Below, piece by piece: positions 17,304 to 25,934 of a stretch of 64,000 bases of DNA (the stretch's first letter is position 1; each line of letters opens with the position of its first letter). The notes beneath the pieces are model-generated. The model made no database searches and was not told the origin of the DNA. It saw nothing but the letters and a program-made list of their open reading frames with translations. Both the position numbers and the translations under genes were made by a program. Source of the stretch: Micromonospora mirobrigensis (GTDB lineage: Bacteria; Actinomycetota; Actinomycetes; Mycobacteriales; Micromonosporaceae); contig NZ_FMCX01000008.1 of NCBI RefSeq assembly GCF_900091555.1, positions 124,001 to 188,000 of the forward strand. The letters are read 5' to 3'.

Positions 17304-18110
17304 ATGCCGCTGACCCCGGCCGACGTCCACAACGTCGCCTTCAAGAAACCGCCGATCGGTAAGCGGGGGTACGACGAGGAGGAGGTCGACGCCTTCCTGG
17401 ACGAGGTCGAGCGCGAGCTCGCCCGTCTGATCGAGGAGAACAACGAGCTGCGTGCCCAGGTGGAGCGCGGTGGCCGTGGCGGTGCCCCCGCCGGCCCCGG
17501 CGGCGACGCCCGGCTCGCGGCCGAGCTCAACGACGTGAAGGCCCAGCTCGACCGGGTCCAGCGTGACAAGTCGGCCGCCGAGCAGGCGGCCCGTGCGATG
17601 CAGGCCGAGCTGGAGCAGGTCCGCGCGACCGGTGGCCCGGCCCCTGTCGGTGACGGCGAGCAGCAGGCGCTGCGGGTGCTGATGATGGCCCAGCGGACCG
17701 CCGACGACCACGTCTCCGACGCCCGTCGCGAGGCCGACCAGCTGCTCTCCGAGGCCCGTTCCAAGGCCGAGGAGGTCACCCGCGAGGCCCGCGCCAAGGC
17801 GGACGCCCTGGAGCGGGACGCCCGCCAGCGGCACCAGGAGGCCATGGGCGGCCTGGACGCCAAGCGCACCGCGCTGCAGAAGCACATCGAGGAACTCAAG
17901 CAGTTCGAGCGTGAGTACCGCACCCGGCTCAAGGCGTACCTGGAGAGCCAGCTGCGGGACCTCGACGGTCGGGGCCAGGGCCTGGAGGCCGAGATGACCC
18001 GCGTCGAGGGCAACCGGGCGGGGGCCGGCACCAACGGCCTCGCCGCGGCCGGCCTCGCGGGCTCGTACGGTGGGGGCCGCTCCGGCGGCGCCCTCGAGTC
18101 GGGTCGCTGA
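17304..18110 (+). CDS. divIVA: Polar growth and division protein DivIVA (Wag31)
   Basis: Coiled-coil protein that marks cell poles and directs tip growth in actinobacteria. 268 aa: an N-terminal membrane-targeting domain MPLTPADVHNVAFKKPP with GYDEEEVDAFLDEVE, a linker of about 30 Gly/Ala-rich residues, then a long coiled coil (about 70-235) rich in Ala/Glu/Arg heptads, and a Gly-rich tail. ATG 17304 is chosen because homology begins there and CCGAGGAG precedes it. Last gene of the cell-division block. Confidence 0.95.
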   Translation: MPLTPADVHNVAFKKPPIGKRGYDEEEVDAFLDEVERELARLIEENNELRAQVERGGRGGAPAGPGGDARLAAELNDVKAQLDRVQRDKSAAEQAARAMQAELEQVRATGGPAPVGDGEQQALRVLMMAQRTADDHVSDARREADQLLSEARSKAEEVTREARAKADALERDARQRHQEAMGGLDAKRTALQKHIEELKQFEREYRTRLKAYLESQLRDLDGRGQGLEAEMTRVEGNRAGAGTNGLAAAGLAGSYGGGRSGGALESGR

Positions 18111-18189
18111 CCCAACCGCCGGCGGCCGTCGCCCCGAGCGTCGTGCCCGCCGGCCCAGCCACACCGACCCGAGGCGGCGGGGGTGAGCC

Positions 18190-18999
18190 GTGATAGTCGC
18201 AAGCGTGCTGCTCATCCTCGTCGCTGTCGGGTCGCTGGTCCTCGGCCTGGCCAGTGGGTCCAGCCCGCTGCTGGTCGCCTCGATCGCGGCCAGCCTGCTG
18301 GCCGCGATCGCGTTGGTGGTGGGCGCCCGCCAGGCGGCCACCGCCCGAGCCGCGGCGGCTGCCCGGACCGGGGCCACCCCGGGCGGGACGTTCGCCGCCC
18401 CCGCGGTCGACATCCCCGGGCAGTACATCCCCACGACGGTCGACACCGACGACGCCGGGTGGCGGCAACCACCCGGCCCGTCGGCGACCGTCGACCCGTT
18501 CGCCGAGGCCGGTCCCTTCCCGGGCCGGCCGGCACCCGGCCACGACTCGGCCGGTGATCCGTTCGCCGCGACGACCGGCGATCCGTACGCCGCGACGACC
18601 GGAGACCCGTACGCCGCCGCGGCCGGACCGGACGACGCGCCCGGTTCCGACGTCGACGCCGACCGGTACGCCGGGGCGAACCCCTACGCCGGCCGGCCGC
18701 CGTTCGACCCGCTCGACGAGCGGTTCGTGACCCCGGAACCGGTGGTCACCTCCGTGTTCCTGCCGGACGAGCCGCCGGCCGAGCCGGTCACCCCCGCGCA
18801 GGCCGCCCTGGTGGCCCGGCTCGACGCCGAGGTGCGGGTGGTGGACGGCCGGCCCCGCTACCACCTCGCCGACTGTGTCCACCTGGTCGGCCGGGACGAC
18901 GAGTCGCTGCCGGTCGCCGAGGCGGTCGAGCTGGGCTTCACCCCGTGCTCCCGCTGCACCCCGCACGCCGTGCTGCTCGCCGGGTCCGGTCCGAGCTGA
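18190..18999 (+). CDS. Two-TM protein with C-terminal Cys motif, function unknown
   Basis: Not recognised as a named family. 269 aa from GTG 18190. Two adjacent TM segments lie at about 2-21 and 27-46. An acidic low-complexity cytoplasmic or exposed middle follows, with three copies of an 8-residue DP(F/Y)AATTG repeat near residues 122-145. The C-terminal motif YHLADCVHL ... FTPCSRCTP has Cys spacing reminiscent of small Ada-like or zinc-knuckle domains (C, then CxxC about 29 residues later). Conserved position after divIVA suggests an envelope or polarity role, but this is inference. Confidence 0.75.
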   Translation: MIVASVLLILVAVGSLVLGLASGSSPLLVASIAASLLAAIALVVGARQAATARAAAAARTGATPGGTFAAPAVDIPGQYIPTTVDTDDAGWRQPPGPSATVDPFAEAGPFPGRPAPGHDSAGDPFAATTGDPYAATTGDPYAAAAGPDDAPGSDVDADRYAGANPYAGRPPFDPLDERFVTPEPVVTSVFLPDEPPAEPVTPAQAALVARLDAEVRVVDGRPRYHLADCVHLVGRDDESLPVAEAVELGFTPCSRCTPHAVLLAGSGPS

Positions 19000-19010
19000 G
19001 CCGCCCCGCC

Positions 19011-19313
19011 GTGACCGTGGACGACACCCTCACCGTGGCCGTACGGGTGAAGCCGGGCTCCGCCCGGGCCCGCGTCGGCGGCCGGTACGACGGTCCACAC
19101 GGCCCCGCCCTGGTGATCGTGGTGAACGCGCCGGCCGTCGACGGGCGGGCCACCGAGGCGGCCCGCCGTGCCCTGGCCGACGCGCTCGGCCTGCGGCCGG
19201 CCGCGGTGTCGCTGCGGGCCGGGGCGGCCAGCCGGGACAAGCTCTTCGGTGTCCGGCTCGCGCCGGGCCTGCCGGAGGCGCTGCGCCGGCTGCGCGACGG
19301 ATCGGCCGGGTGA
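19011..19313 (+). CDS. DUF167 (YggU-family) protein
   Basis: 100-aa cytoplasmic protein of the DUF167 family. It has the typical VRVKPGSARARVGG start, VNAPAVDGRATEAARRALADALG centre and LRAGAASRDKLFGV end. Function unknown in bacteria. GTG 19011 is chosen because the family begins right there; a longer in-frame start at 18945 would overlap the upstream gene. 22 bases separate it from the antiporter gene. Confidence 0.85.
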   Translation: MTVDDTLTVAVRVKPGSARARVGGRYDGPHGPALVIVVNAPAVDGRATEAARRALADALGLRPAAVSLRAGAASRDKLFGVRLAPGLPEALRRLRDGSAG

Positions 19314-19335
19314 CGGCGCCGCCGGTCGGTGGCCC

Positions 19336-20838
19336 GTGACGCCCGGGCTCGACCTGGCCCTGCTGCTCGGCGCCGCCGTCCTGTTGGTGGCGGTCGGCGC
19401 GGTCCGCTTCTCCAGCCGCCTGGGCGTGCCCAGCCTCCTGGTCTATCTGGCGCTGGGCGTGGCGATCGGGGAGTCGGGTCTCGGGATCCGTTTCGACGAC
19501 GCCGAGCTGACCCGGGTGCTGGGTTTCTGCGCGCTGATCGTGATCATCGCCGAGGGTGGGTTGAGCGCCCGGTGGAGCACGTTGCGGCCGGTGCTCGGCC
19601 TGGCGGCGACGCTGTCCACCCTCGGCGTGCTGGTCAGCATCGTGGTGGTCGGCGTGGTGGTGCACGTCGCGCTCGGCCTGGACTGGCGGCTGGCCCTGCT
19701 CTACGGCGCGGTGCTCTCCTCCACCGACGCGGCGGCGGTCTTCGCCACCCTGCGCCGGCTGCGGCTGCCGCCCCGGCTGGTGGCCACCCTGGAGGCCGAG
19801 TCCGGGATGAACGACGCCCCGGTGGTGCTGCTGGTGGTGCTGCTGTCCCGGGGTGGGCCGACCGGCCATCCCTGGTGGTTCGAGGTACTGCTGCTCGGCT
19901 ACGAGCTGGGCGTCGGCGCGGTGGTCGGCCTGCTCGCCGGGCTCGCCGGCCGGTTCGCCCTGCGCCGGGCGGCGTTGCCGTCGGCGGGGCTCTATCCGAT
20001 CGCGGTGGTGGGCTTCACCGTGCTGGCGTACGCGGCCGGGGCGGTGCTGCACGCCTCGGGTTTCCTCGCCGTCTACGTCGCCGGCGTGCTGCTGGGCAAC
20101 GCCCGGCTGCCGCATCGGCAGGCCATCCTGGGCTTCGCCGACGGGTTGGCGTGGCTGGCCCAGATCGGCCTGTTCGTGCTGCTCGGCCTGCTGGCCACGC
20201 CGAGCCGGCTGGGCGCGGCGGTGTGGCCGGCGGTGGTCACCGGGCTGGCGCTGGTGCTGGCCGCCCGGCCGCTGTCGGTGCTGGTCTCGGCGCTGCCGTT
20301 CCGGTTCGGGCTGCGGGAGCAGGCGTTCCTGTCCTGGGCCGGGCTGCGTGGGGCGGTGCCGATCGTGCTGGCCACCATCCCGCTGTCGGAGCGGGTGCCG
20401 GGCGCGGACCGGCTCTTCGACGCGGTCTTCGTGCTGGTGGTGATCTTCACGCTGCTCCAGGCGGGCACGCTCGCGTCGGCGGCCCGCCGGCTCGGGGTGA
20501 CCGCGCCGGCCGAGGCGACGGAGATCCGGGTGGAGACGGCGCCGCTGGAGCGGATGCGGGCCGACCTGCTCCAGCTGGAGGTGCCGACGGGTTCCCGGCT
20601 GGGCGGGGTGCACGTGGACGAGTTGCGGCTGCCGGTCGGGGCCGCGGTGACCCTGGTGCTGCGCGACGGCGTCGGTTTCGTGCCCGGCCCGGACACCCGG
20701 CTGAAGGTGGGCGACAGCCTGCTGATCGTGGCCACCGCGGGGGTGCGGGACGCCGCCGAGCGCCGGCTCCGGGCGGTCAGCCGGCGCGGTCGTCTGGCCA
20801 GGTGGTTTGGCGAGTACGGCGAAGATCACGACGACTGA
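19336..20838 (+). CDS. K+/H+ (CPA1, NhaP2-like) antiporter with TrkA-C domain
   Basis: Membrane cation/proton antiporter. 500 aa with about 12-13 hydrophobic segments, the CPA ion-binding blocks SSTDAAAVF and ESGMNDAPVV, and the inverted-repeat core ending AGLRGAVPIVLATIPL. The last ~85 residues form a cytoplasmic TrkA-C-like regulatory domain (LLQLEVPTGSRLGG ... VGDSLLIVAT). That architecture matches NhaP2/CvrA potassium-proton antiporters. GTG 19336 is taken because the first TM starts at residue 6 from it. Confidence 0.88.
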   Translation: MTPGLDLALLLGAAVLLVAVGAVRFSSRLGVPSLLVYLALGVAIGESGLGIRFDDAELTRVLGFCALIVIIAEGGLSARWSTLRPVLGLAATLSTLGVLVSIVVVGVVVHVALGLDWRLALLYGAVLSSTDAAAVFATLRRLRLPPRLVATLEAESGMNDAPVVLLVVLLSRGGPTGHPWWFEVLLLGYELGVGAVVGLLAGLAGRFALRRAALPSAGLYPIAVVGFTVLAYAAGAVLHASGFLAVYVAGVLLGNARLPHRQAILGFADGLAWLAQIGLFVLLGLLATPSRLGAAVWPAVVTGLALVLAARPLSVLVSALPFRFGLREQAFLSWAGLRGAVPIVLATIPLSERVPGADRLFDAVFVLVVIFTLLQAGTLASAARRLGVTAPAEATEIRVETAPLERMRADLLQLEVPTGSRLGGVHVDELRLPVGAAVTLVLRDGVGFVPGPDTRLKVGDSLLIVATAGVRDAAERRLRAVSRRGRLARWFGEYGEDHDD

Positions 20839-21067
20839 TCTGCTAGCGTTCCTTTTGCCCTGTTTAGGGGATGATCGAGGCGGAATCACGGTGCGACGGT
20901 GCGCCACGTTGTCGGACGCCTGTACGTTCCGTATTCTTGCCAACCTCCGGAGTGCGCGGCCGACGCTGCCGTGTGCCCGTTTCGTACGTACATGGGGGAC
21001 GCCAGGCCGGCGAACCCTGTCCGGACCGCCGACCGCTGCGGGTCTTCCGTGGCCGAGGGAGCTGACG

Positions 21068-21487
21068 ATGGCGAAGCCAGCCGACACCAGGACCGCCGGC
21101 CGTAAGCCGGTGGCGAAGGCCACCCGCAGCGCGGCGGAGACCGAGAAGATCCGGGCGGCCCTGGCGGCGCGGCGCGACGAGTTGCGCGCCGAGTACGATC
21201 AGACGCTGAGCGAGATCACCGAGCTGCAGCGCGACCGGCTGACCGACTCGGCCGGGGACGACCAGGCCGACACCGGGACCAAGACGTTCGAGCGGGAGCA
21301 GGAGATCTCTCTCGCCAACAGCATCCGGGAACGGATCACGCAGGTCGAACGCGCCCTGGAGCGGCTCGACGAGGGTGGCTACGGCTGGTGCGAGCGGTGC
21401 GGCGACCCGATTCCGGTGGAGCGGCTCGCCGCCTTCCCGTCGGCGACCCTCTGCGTGAAGTGCAAGCAGCTGGAGGAGCGGCGCTGA
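21068..21487 (+). CDS. DksA/TraR C4-type zinc finger protein
   Basis: 139-aa protein: a basic N-terminus, a coiled-coil hairpin (about residues 25-100) rich in Glu/Arg, and a C-terminal zinc finger with CERC and CVKC pairs. DksA-family proteins bind the RNA polymerase secondary channel. Whether this member does so is unknown, and several actinobacterial homologues are uncharacterised. ATG 21068 follows GAGGGAG. The 229-bp region upstream (20839-21067) carries no convincing ORF and is probably promoter plus untranslated leader. Confidence 0.85.
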   Translation: MAKPADTRTAGRKPVAKATRSAAETEKIRAALAARRDELRAEYDQTLSEITELQRDRLTDSAGDDQADTGTKTFEREQEISLANSIRERITQVERALERLDEGGYGWCERCGDPIPVERLAAFPSATLCVKCKQLEERR

Positions 21488-21513
21488 GGTCCGCTCCCCG
21501 GCGGCGATGAGCC

Positions 21514-21533
21514 GACGGTGAGGCATCACCGTC
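21514..21533 (+). terminator. Short hairpin between the DksA-like gene and lspA
   Basis: An 8-bp perfect stem GACGGTGA / TCACCGTC with a GGCA loop, 27 bases after the zinc-finger gene. No T-tract follows. It may end the upstream transcript or act as an operator for lspA, whose possible -10 (TAGTGT) lies just beyond it. Confidence 0.45.
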
Positions 21534-21554
21534 GATAGTGTCGATGGGGAGCAG

Positions 21555-22187
21555 ATGACCGCAGCGCCACCCGCTGGATCCGGCACCGCCGAACCGGGCG
21601 GCGGCACCCGCCGCCGAAGGGCGGTCGGGGTGCTCGTCGGCCTCGCCGTCGCGGTCCTCGCGGCCGACCTGCTCACCAAGCAGTGGGCGCTCTCCGCGCT
21701 CACCGACCGCGCGCCGGTGCGGGTGCTCGGTGGGGCGGTCTACTTCAGCCTGACCCGCAACAGCGGCGCCGCGTGGAGCATCGGCTCCGACCACACCTGG
21801 GTCTTCCCGCTGATCACCCTCGGCGTCGTCGGCTGGATCTGCTGGATGGCGGTACGGCTGCGCTCGGTGCCCTGGGCGGTCTCGCTCGGCCTGGTGCTCG
21901 GCGGGGCGCTGGGCAACCTCGTCGACCGGATCTTCCGCGCCCCGGGTCACTTCGTCGGGCACGTGGTCGACATGGTCAGCCTCTTCGACCCGTACGGCCA
22001 GGTCTGGCCGGTGTTCAACCTGGCCGACAGCGCCCTGGTCTCCGGGGTGACGCTGGCGGTGCTGCTGGAGCTGACCGGACGCCAGCGCGACGGCGGCCGG
22101 GCCGGCGCCGACCGGCCGACCGCCGACGCCGACGCCACGGCGCAGCCCGCCGACGGGACCACCACCGAGCCCCGGGGGCGCTCGTGA
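21555..22187 (+). CDS. lspA: Lipoprotein signal peptidase (signal peptidase II) LspA
   Basis: Aspartyl membrane protease that removes signal peptides from diacylglyceryl-modified prolipoproteins after Lgt (encoded at 59.9 kb). 210 aa with four TM segments and the family blocks TRNSGAAWSIG, GNLVDRIFR and VFNLADSAL; the catalytic aspartates are those in NLVD and NLAD. The C-terminal 40 residues are a charged low-complexity tail. The stop overlaps the GTG of rluD. Confidence 0.95.
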   Translation: MTAAPPAGSGTAEPGGGTRRRRAVGVLVGLAVAVLAADLLTKQWALSALTDRAPVRVLGGAVYFSLTRNSGAAWSIGSDHTWVFPLITLGVVGWICWMAVRLRSVPWAVSLGLVLGGALGNLVDRIFRAPGHFVGHVVDMVSLFDPYGQVWPVFNLADSALVSGVTLAVLLELTGRQRDGGRAGADRPTADADATAQPADGTTTEPRGRS

Positions 22188-23128
22188 CCTCCGCCTTCTC
22201 CGCGGGCGGCGACCACCGCTCGCTGCCGGTCCCCGACGGCCTGGAGGGGATGCGCCTCGACCAGGCGGTGTCCCGGCTCTTCGGGCTCTCCCGCACCGCG
22301 GCCGCGGCGCTGGTCGACGCCGGTGACGCGCTGGTCGACGGCGCGGCGCGGGCCAACTCGTACAAGGTCAAGGCGGGCTCCTGGCTGGAGGTCACCCTCC
22401 CCGCGCCGGCCGCGCCGCCGACGGTGGTGCCGCAGGCCGTCCCCGGCCTGGACGTGGTCTACGCCGACGACGACATCGTGGTGGTGGACAAGCCGGTCGG
22501 GGTCGCCGCCCACCCCAGCCCCGGCTGGACCGGTCCGACCGTGATCGGCGGCCTCGCCGGCATCGGGCACCGGATCTCCACCAGCGGCGCCGCCGAGCGG
22601 CAGGGCGTGGTGCACCGGCTGGACGTCGGCACCACCGGGATCATGGTGGTGGCCAAGAGCGAGCAGGCGTACACCGCGTTGAAGCGGGCCTTCAAGTACC
22701 GCGAGGTGGAGAAGCGCTACCACGCCGTGGTGCAGGGCCACCCCGACCCGTCGCGGGGCACCATCGACGCCCCGATCGACCGGCACCCGCACCACGACTA
22801 CCGCTGGGCGGTGGTCTCCGGCGGCAAGCCGAGCATCACCCACTACGACACCCTCGAGGCGTTCCCGGCGGCGAGCCTGCTGGACGTGCGGCTGGAGACC
22901 GGGCGTACCCACCAGATCCGGGTGCACTTCTCCAGCATGCGGCACCCCTGCGTCGGCGACCTCACCTACGGCGCGGACCCGACCCTGTCGGCCCGGCTCA
23001 AGCTGTCCCGGCAGTGGCTGCACGCCCGGTCGCTGAGCTTCACCCACCCGCGTACCGGCGAGGAGGTCACCTTCGTCAGCGAGTACCCGGCGGACCTGGC
23101 CCGGGCGCTGGAGCTCCTGCGGGACTGA
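22184..23128 (+). CDS. RluD-family 23S rRNA pseudouridine synthase
   Basis: 314 aa: an N-terminal S4 RNA-binding domain (about 15-75; MRLDQAVSRLFGLSRTAAAAL) and the RluA/RluD catalytic domain with HRLDVGTTGIMVVAK, whose Asp is the catalytic residue. Also GRTHQIRVHFSSMRHPCVGD. Substrate is presumably 23S rRNA, though the exact site cannot be read from sequence. GTGA overlap with lspA gives translational coupling, a pairing common in bacteria. Confidence 0.93.
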   Translation: MTSAFSAGGDHRSLPVPDGLEGMRLDQAVSRLFGLSRTAAAALVDAGDALVDGAARANSYKVKAGSWLEVTLPAPAAPPTVVPQAVPGLDVVYADDDIVVVDKPVGVAAHPSPGWTGPTVIGGLAGIGHRISTSGAAERQGVVHRLDVGTTGIMVVAKSEQAYTALKRAFKYREVEKRYHAVVQGHPDPSRGTIDAPIDRHPHHDYRWAVVSGGKPSITHYDTLEAFPAASLLDVRLETGRTHQIRVHFSSMRHPCVGDLTYGADPTLSARLKLSRQWLHARSLSFTHPRTGEEVTFVSEYPADLARALELLRD

Positions 23129-23146
23129 CGCGGTGCGAGCCATCCG

Positions 23147-23908
23147 ATGAGCCGAGCGGGAGAGCCGGCGACGCCCCGGTGGCGGCCGGGACGGCTGACC
23201 GTCGCGGCGCTGGCCGGCGCGCTCGCCGTCGGGGCGGTCGCCGCGCGCGTCGCCGACCGGCCGGCGGCGGTGGACACCACTGTCGGCGAGGTGACCCGGG
23301 TCGGGGTGGCCGCCGGCGGCTCGGTCCCGGCCTACCTGCGCGCCTCGGCGGCCGAGCTGGCGGCCCTGCCGGCCGGCGGTGAGCCGTACGCGCTGGTCAC
23401 CTTCGCCGGCTACCTGCCGCCGGGACGGTTGGCGCCGACGCTGGCCGGGGTGAGCGTCGCCGAGGTGGTCGCCCGGGTGCCGCTGCCACAGCGGCAGACC
23501 GAGATCGTCCGGATCCCGGCGCAGCTGGTGCCGGAGCACGTCCGCGCCGGGATGACCGAGGTGGCCGCGCGCAAGGACCGGGAGGCCGCCGACCAGCGGG
23601 GCCGCTCCGCGGCGCTGACCGACGCCACCGATCCCGGGGGCGAACTGCGCCGGGTGTACGACAGCGGCGCCCGGGTGGCGACCGCCGAGGCGGCGGCGTA
23701 CCGGTCCGGCTGCGCCTGCGTGTACGCGGCCCTGGTCCGGGCCGAGCCGGCCGTGTTGCGCACGCTCGCCGGCCGGCCCGGGGTGCGCGCGGTCGATCCG
23801 GCGCCCGAGCTGCGGCGGCTCGACCGCGCGGTGCTCACCCCACCGCTGCCGGAGCAGCGGGACCTGGCCCGACCGCCGGCCGACCGGGAGCCGGCCGCCG
23901 GCGGGTGA
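23147..23908 (+). CDS. Membrane-anchored extracytoplasmic protein, function unknown
   Basis: Not recognised. 253 aa with a basic N-terminus and one TM or uncleaved signal at about residues 17-37 (RLTVAALAGALAVGAVAARV). The remaining ~215 residues are probably outside. No catalytic motif is seen; a paired-Cys patch GCACVY near residue 186 may form a disulfide. The C-terminal tail is Pro/Arg-rich. It follows rluD by 18 bases and precedes a MinD-like ATPase gene by 214 bases. That gap shows no ORF but two TANNNT boxes (24087-24092 and 24102-24107). Confidence 0.7.
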   Translation: MSRAGEPATPRWRPGRLTVAALAGALAVGAVAARVADRPAAVDTTVGEVTRVGVAAGGSVPAYLRASAAELAALPAGGEPYALVTFAGYLPPGRLAPTLAGVSVAEVVARVPLPQRQTEIVRIPAQLVPEHVRAGMTEVAARKDREAADQRGRSAALTDATDPGGELRRVYDSGARVATAEAAAYRSGCACVYAALVRAEPAVLRTLAGRPGVRAVDPAPELRRLDRAVLTPPLPEQRDLARPPADREPAAGG

Positions 23909-24122
23909 TTCGTCGGAAGCGGCACCGGAGGTGATCGATTCGTCACCGGGCCCGGCCGCGCCGCCGATCGGTCGCCGTCCGGCGGCACGGCGCTGACCTC
24001 GCCGGACGTGCTCCGGCCCGGAGACGCCCGGCAGGCGGCGGCGAGCATGACCGACGGGGGATGTGCGCGCACAGGTGTGGTCCGAATAGGGTTTGTCTCC
24101 GTAGCCTGTCAGGCGGGAACCG

Positions 24123-25907
24123 ATGGCGCTGGGAGGGCGAGCCTTGGACGGCACGGAGACCGGCTGGTCACGGCCTGTCGAACCAGCACCGCGGTGGCGG
24201 GCGCTGTTCGACCGGGCCCGGCTCGGCGGCCGTACCGCCGAGCAGGCCGACGCCGACCACCGCACCGAGGAGCCACCGCCGGCGGCCCGGGAGGGGCTGC
24301 CGCGACGCGCGTCCGGCAACGGGTACTCGGGGCGGGTGCCGGCGGTCGGGCGGGTGGCCGAGCCGGCGTACGACCCGCTGGCCGGCTACCGGGCCGACGA
24401 CGGCTACCGGGCGGGGCCGGGCTACGGCGCCGACCCGGGCTACCGAGCGGAGCCGGGCTACGGCGCGGAGTCCTACCGCGAGCCGGGGTATCCGGAGCCG
24501 GGCCGTCCCGACGGGGCCTACCGGGAACCCGGTTACGGGGCCGAGCCCGGTTACCGGGCCGAGGGGACGTACCGGGTGGACCCGGCGTACCGGGCCGAGC
24601 CGGCGTGGCAGGCCGAGCCGGCGTACCAGCCCGAGCCGGCGTATCAGCCCGAGCCGGCGTACCAGCCCGAGCCGGCGTGGCAGGAGCCGGCGGTCGAGTC
24701 GCGGTACTCGGCGCTGGAGAACGGCTACCGGCACGAGCCGCCCCCGGTGGAGTCCCGGTACGCGCTGCTGGAGGGGCGGGGCTACCGGCCCGAGGAACAC
24801 CGGTCGGAGGCGCGGCGGCAGTCGCTCGCCCCCGCGGTCGCCCCGCCGGAGCCGGCCCGCCCGGGCCCGCTCGACCCGGGCTACGTCGAGCCCGGGCACA
24901 GGGAACCGGGTTACCCGCCGACACCGGCGCACCCGGAGCCCACGCACCGGTCCGTGGCGGCGGTCGAGCCGGCGTACCGGGCCACCGCCGCCGTCGAGGC
25001 GGCCCCGCCCGTGGTCGCCTCCGCCGTGGTCGCCTCCGCCGTGGTCGCCTCCGCGGTGGTCACCGAGCGGCCGGAATGGCGGGCCCCGGCCCCGGAGAGC
25101 GAGTCCGAGCGGGCGGCCGGGGTGCTCCGCCGTGAGCTGGGCAGCCCGCGGGTGCTGGCCTTCGCCAACCCCAAGGGCGGCGTGCACAAGACCACCGCCA
25201 CCGTGCTCGCCGCCGCCACCGTGGGCAGCGTGCGCGGCAAGGGCGTGCTCGCCTGGGACGACAACGAGCTGCGCGGCACGCTGGGCCTGCGCGCCGGCAG
25301 CGCCCGGCACGCCCGCACCATCCGGCACCTGATCCACGACCTCGCCCAGATCGAGATCCTGGAGGGCGCCACCCTGCTGGACCAGTTGGACGACTACCTG
25401 CGGCACGCCTCCGACGGCTCGTACGACGTGCTGGCCGGTGAGGAGAGCCCCCGGTTCGCCCAGCGGCTGGACCAGTTCACCGTCAAGCGGGTGCTGGAGC
25501 TGCTGCGCCGCACCCACGACGTGGTCTGCGTGGACACCGGCAACAACGTGGAGAGCGCCAACTGGCGGACGGTGATGCAGGCCGCCGACCAGCTCGTCGT
25601 CACCACCGTGCCGCGCGAGGACGCCGCGTTCAGCGCGGACTGGATGCTGGACCTGCTGCACGAGGTGGGGATGGGGGAGCTGGCCGACAACGCGGTCACC
25701 CTGATCTCCTGCCCCACGCCGGGCCGGTCGTCGTTGCAGACCGACCTGGAGCGGCACTTCGCCACCCGGACCCGAGCCGTGGCCGTGGTCCCGTACGACC
25801 CGGCGCTGGAGACCGGCTCGTCGATCGAGTACCACCAGCTCCAGCCGGAGACCCGCCGCGCCTGGCTGGAGGCCGCCGCCGTCATGCTCGAACCCTTCGC
25901 CCGCTGA
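24123..25907 (+). CDS. MinD/ParA-like ATPase with repetitive N-terminus
   Basis: 594 aa in two parts. Residues about 1-340 are Tyr/Pro/Glu/Ala-rich and disordered, with GYRAEPGYGA-type repeats, tandem PEPAYQ units near 159-190 and three VVASA units near 298-312. The C-terminal 245 residues are a SIMIBI-class ATPase: deviant Walker A KGGVHKT at 351-357, where the usual Gly is His355, a Walker-B-like VVCVDTGNN, and a MinD-type VTTVPREDAAFSADW segment. Such proteins position cargo on membranes or nucleoids. No ParB-like partner is seen here, so the cargo is unknown. Confidence 0.85.
   Translation: MALGGRALDGTETGWSRPVEPAPRWRALFDRARLGGRTAEQADADHRTEEPPPAAREGLPRRASGNGYSGRVPAVGRVAEPAYDPLAGYRADDGYRAGPGYGADPGYRAEPGYGAESYREPGYPEPGRPDGAYREPGYGAEPGYRAEGTYRVDPAYRAEPAWQAEPAYQPEPAYQPEPAYQPEPAWQEPAVESRYSALENGYRHEPPPVESRYALLEGRGYRPEEHRSEARRQSLAPAVAPPEPARPGPLDPGYVEPGHREPGYPPTPAHPEPTHRSVAAVEPAYRATAAVEAAPPVVASAVVASAVVASAVVTERPEWRAPAPESESERAAGVLRRELGSPRVLAFANPKGGVHKTTATVLAAATVGSVRGKGVLAWDDNELRGTLGLRAGSARHARTIRHLIHDLAQIEILEGATLLDQLDDYLRHASDGSYDVLAGEESPRFAQRLDQFTVKRVLELLRRTHDVVCVDTGNNVESANWRTVMQAADQLVVTTVPREDAAFSADWMLDLLHEVGMGELADNAVTLISCPTPGRSSLQTDLERHFATRTRAVAVVPYDPALETGSSIEYHQLQPETRRAWLEAAAVMLEPFAR
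24600..24675 (+). repeat. 18-bp in-frame tandem repeat in the MinD-like gene
   Basis: Three near-identical copies of an 18-bp unit (CCCGAGCCGGCGTACCAG, with one C/T difference), flanked by degenerate copies. They encode PEPAYQ repeats in the disordered N-terminal half. Near-identity at synonymous positions suggests recent slippage expansion rather than old selected repeats. Confidence 0.75.
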
Positions 25908-25934
25908 CCCCGCGCGGGCTGAGAGGATCACCGG

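Noticed and set aside
19030..21123. 697-codon minus-strand ORF opposite the antiporter
   Set aside because: Composition (Arg/Gln/His/Pro-rich) is typical of reverse-frame artefacts; the plus strand encodes a well-conserved transporter.
23930..23960. GGTGA/TCACC hairpin as a terminator after the 253-aa gene
   Set aside because: Only five pairs with a long loop; too weak.
24061..25135. Alternative-frame ORFs of 370-420 codons over the repetitive part of the MinD-like gene
   Set aside because: They arise because the repeats avoid stops in every frame; none shows homology, and the true frame continues into the ATPase domain.
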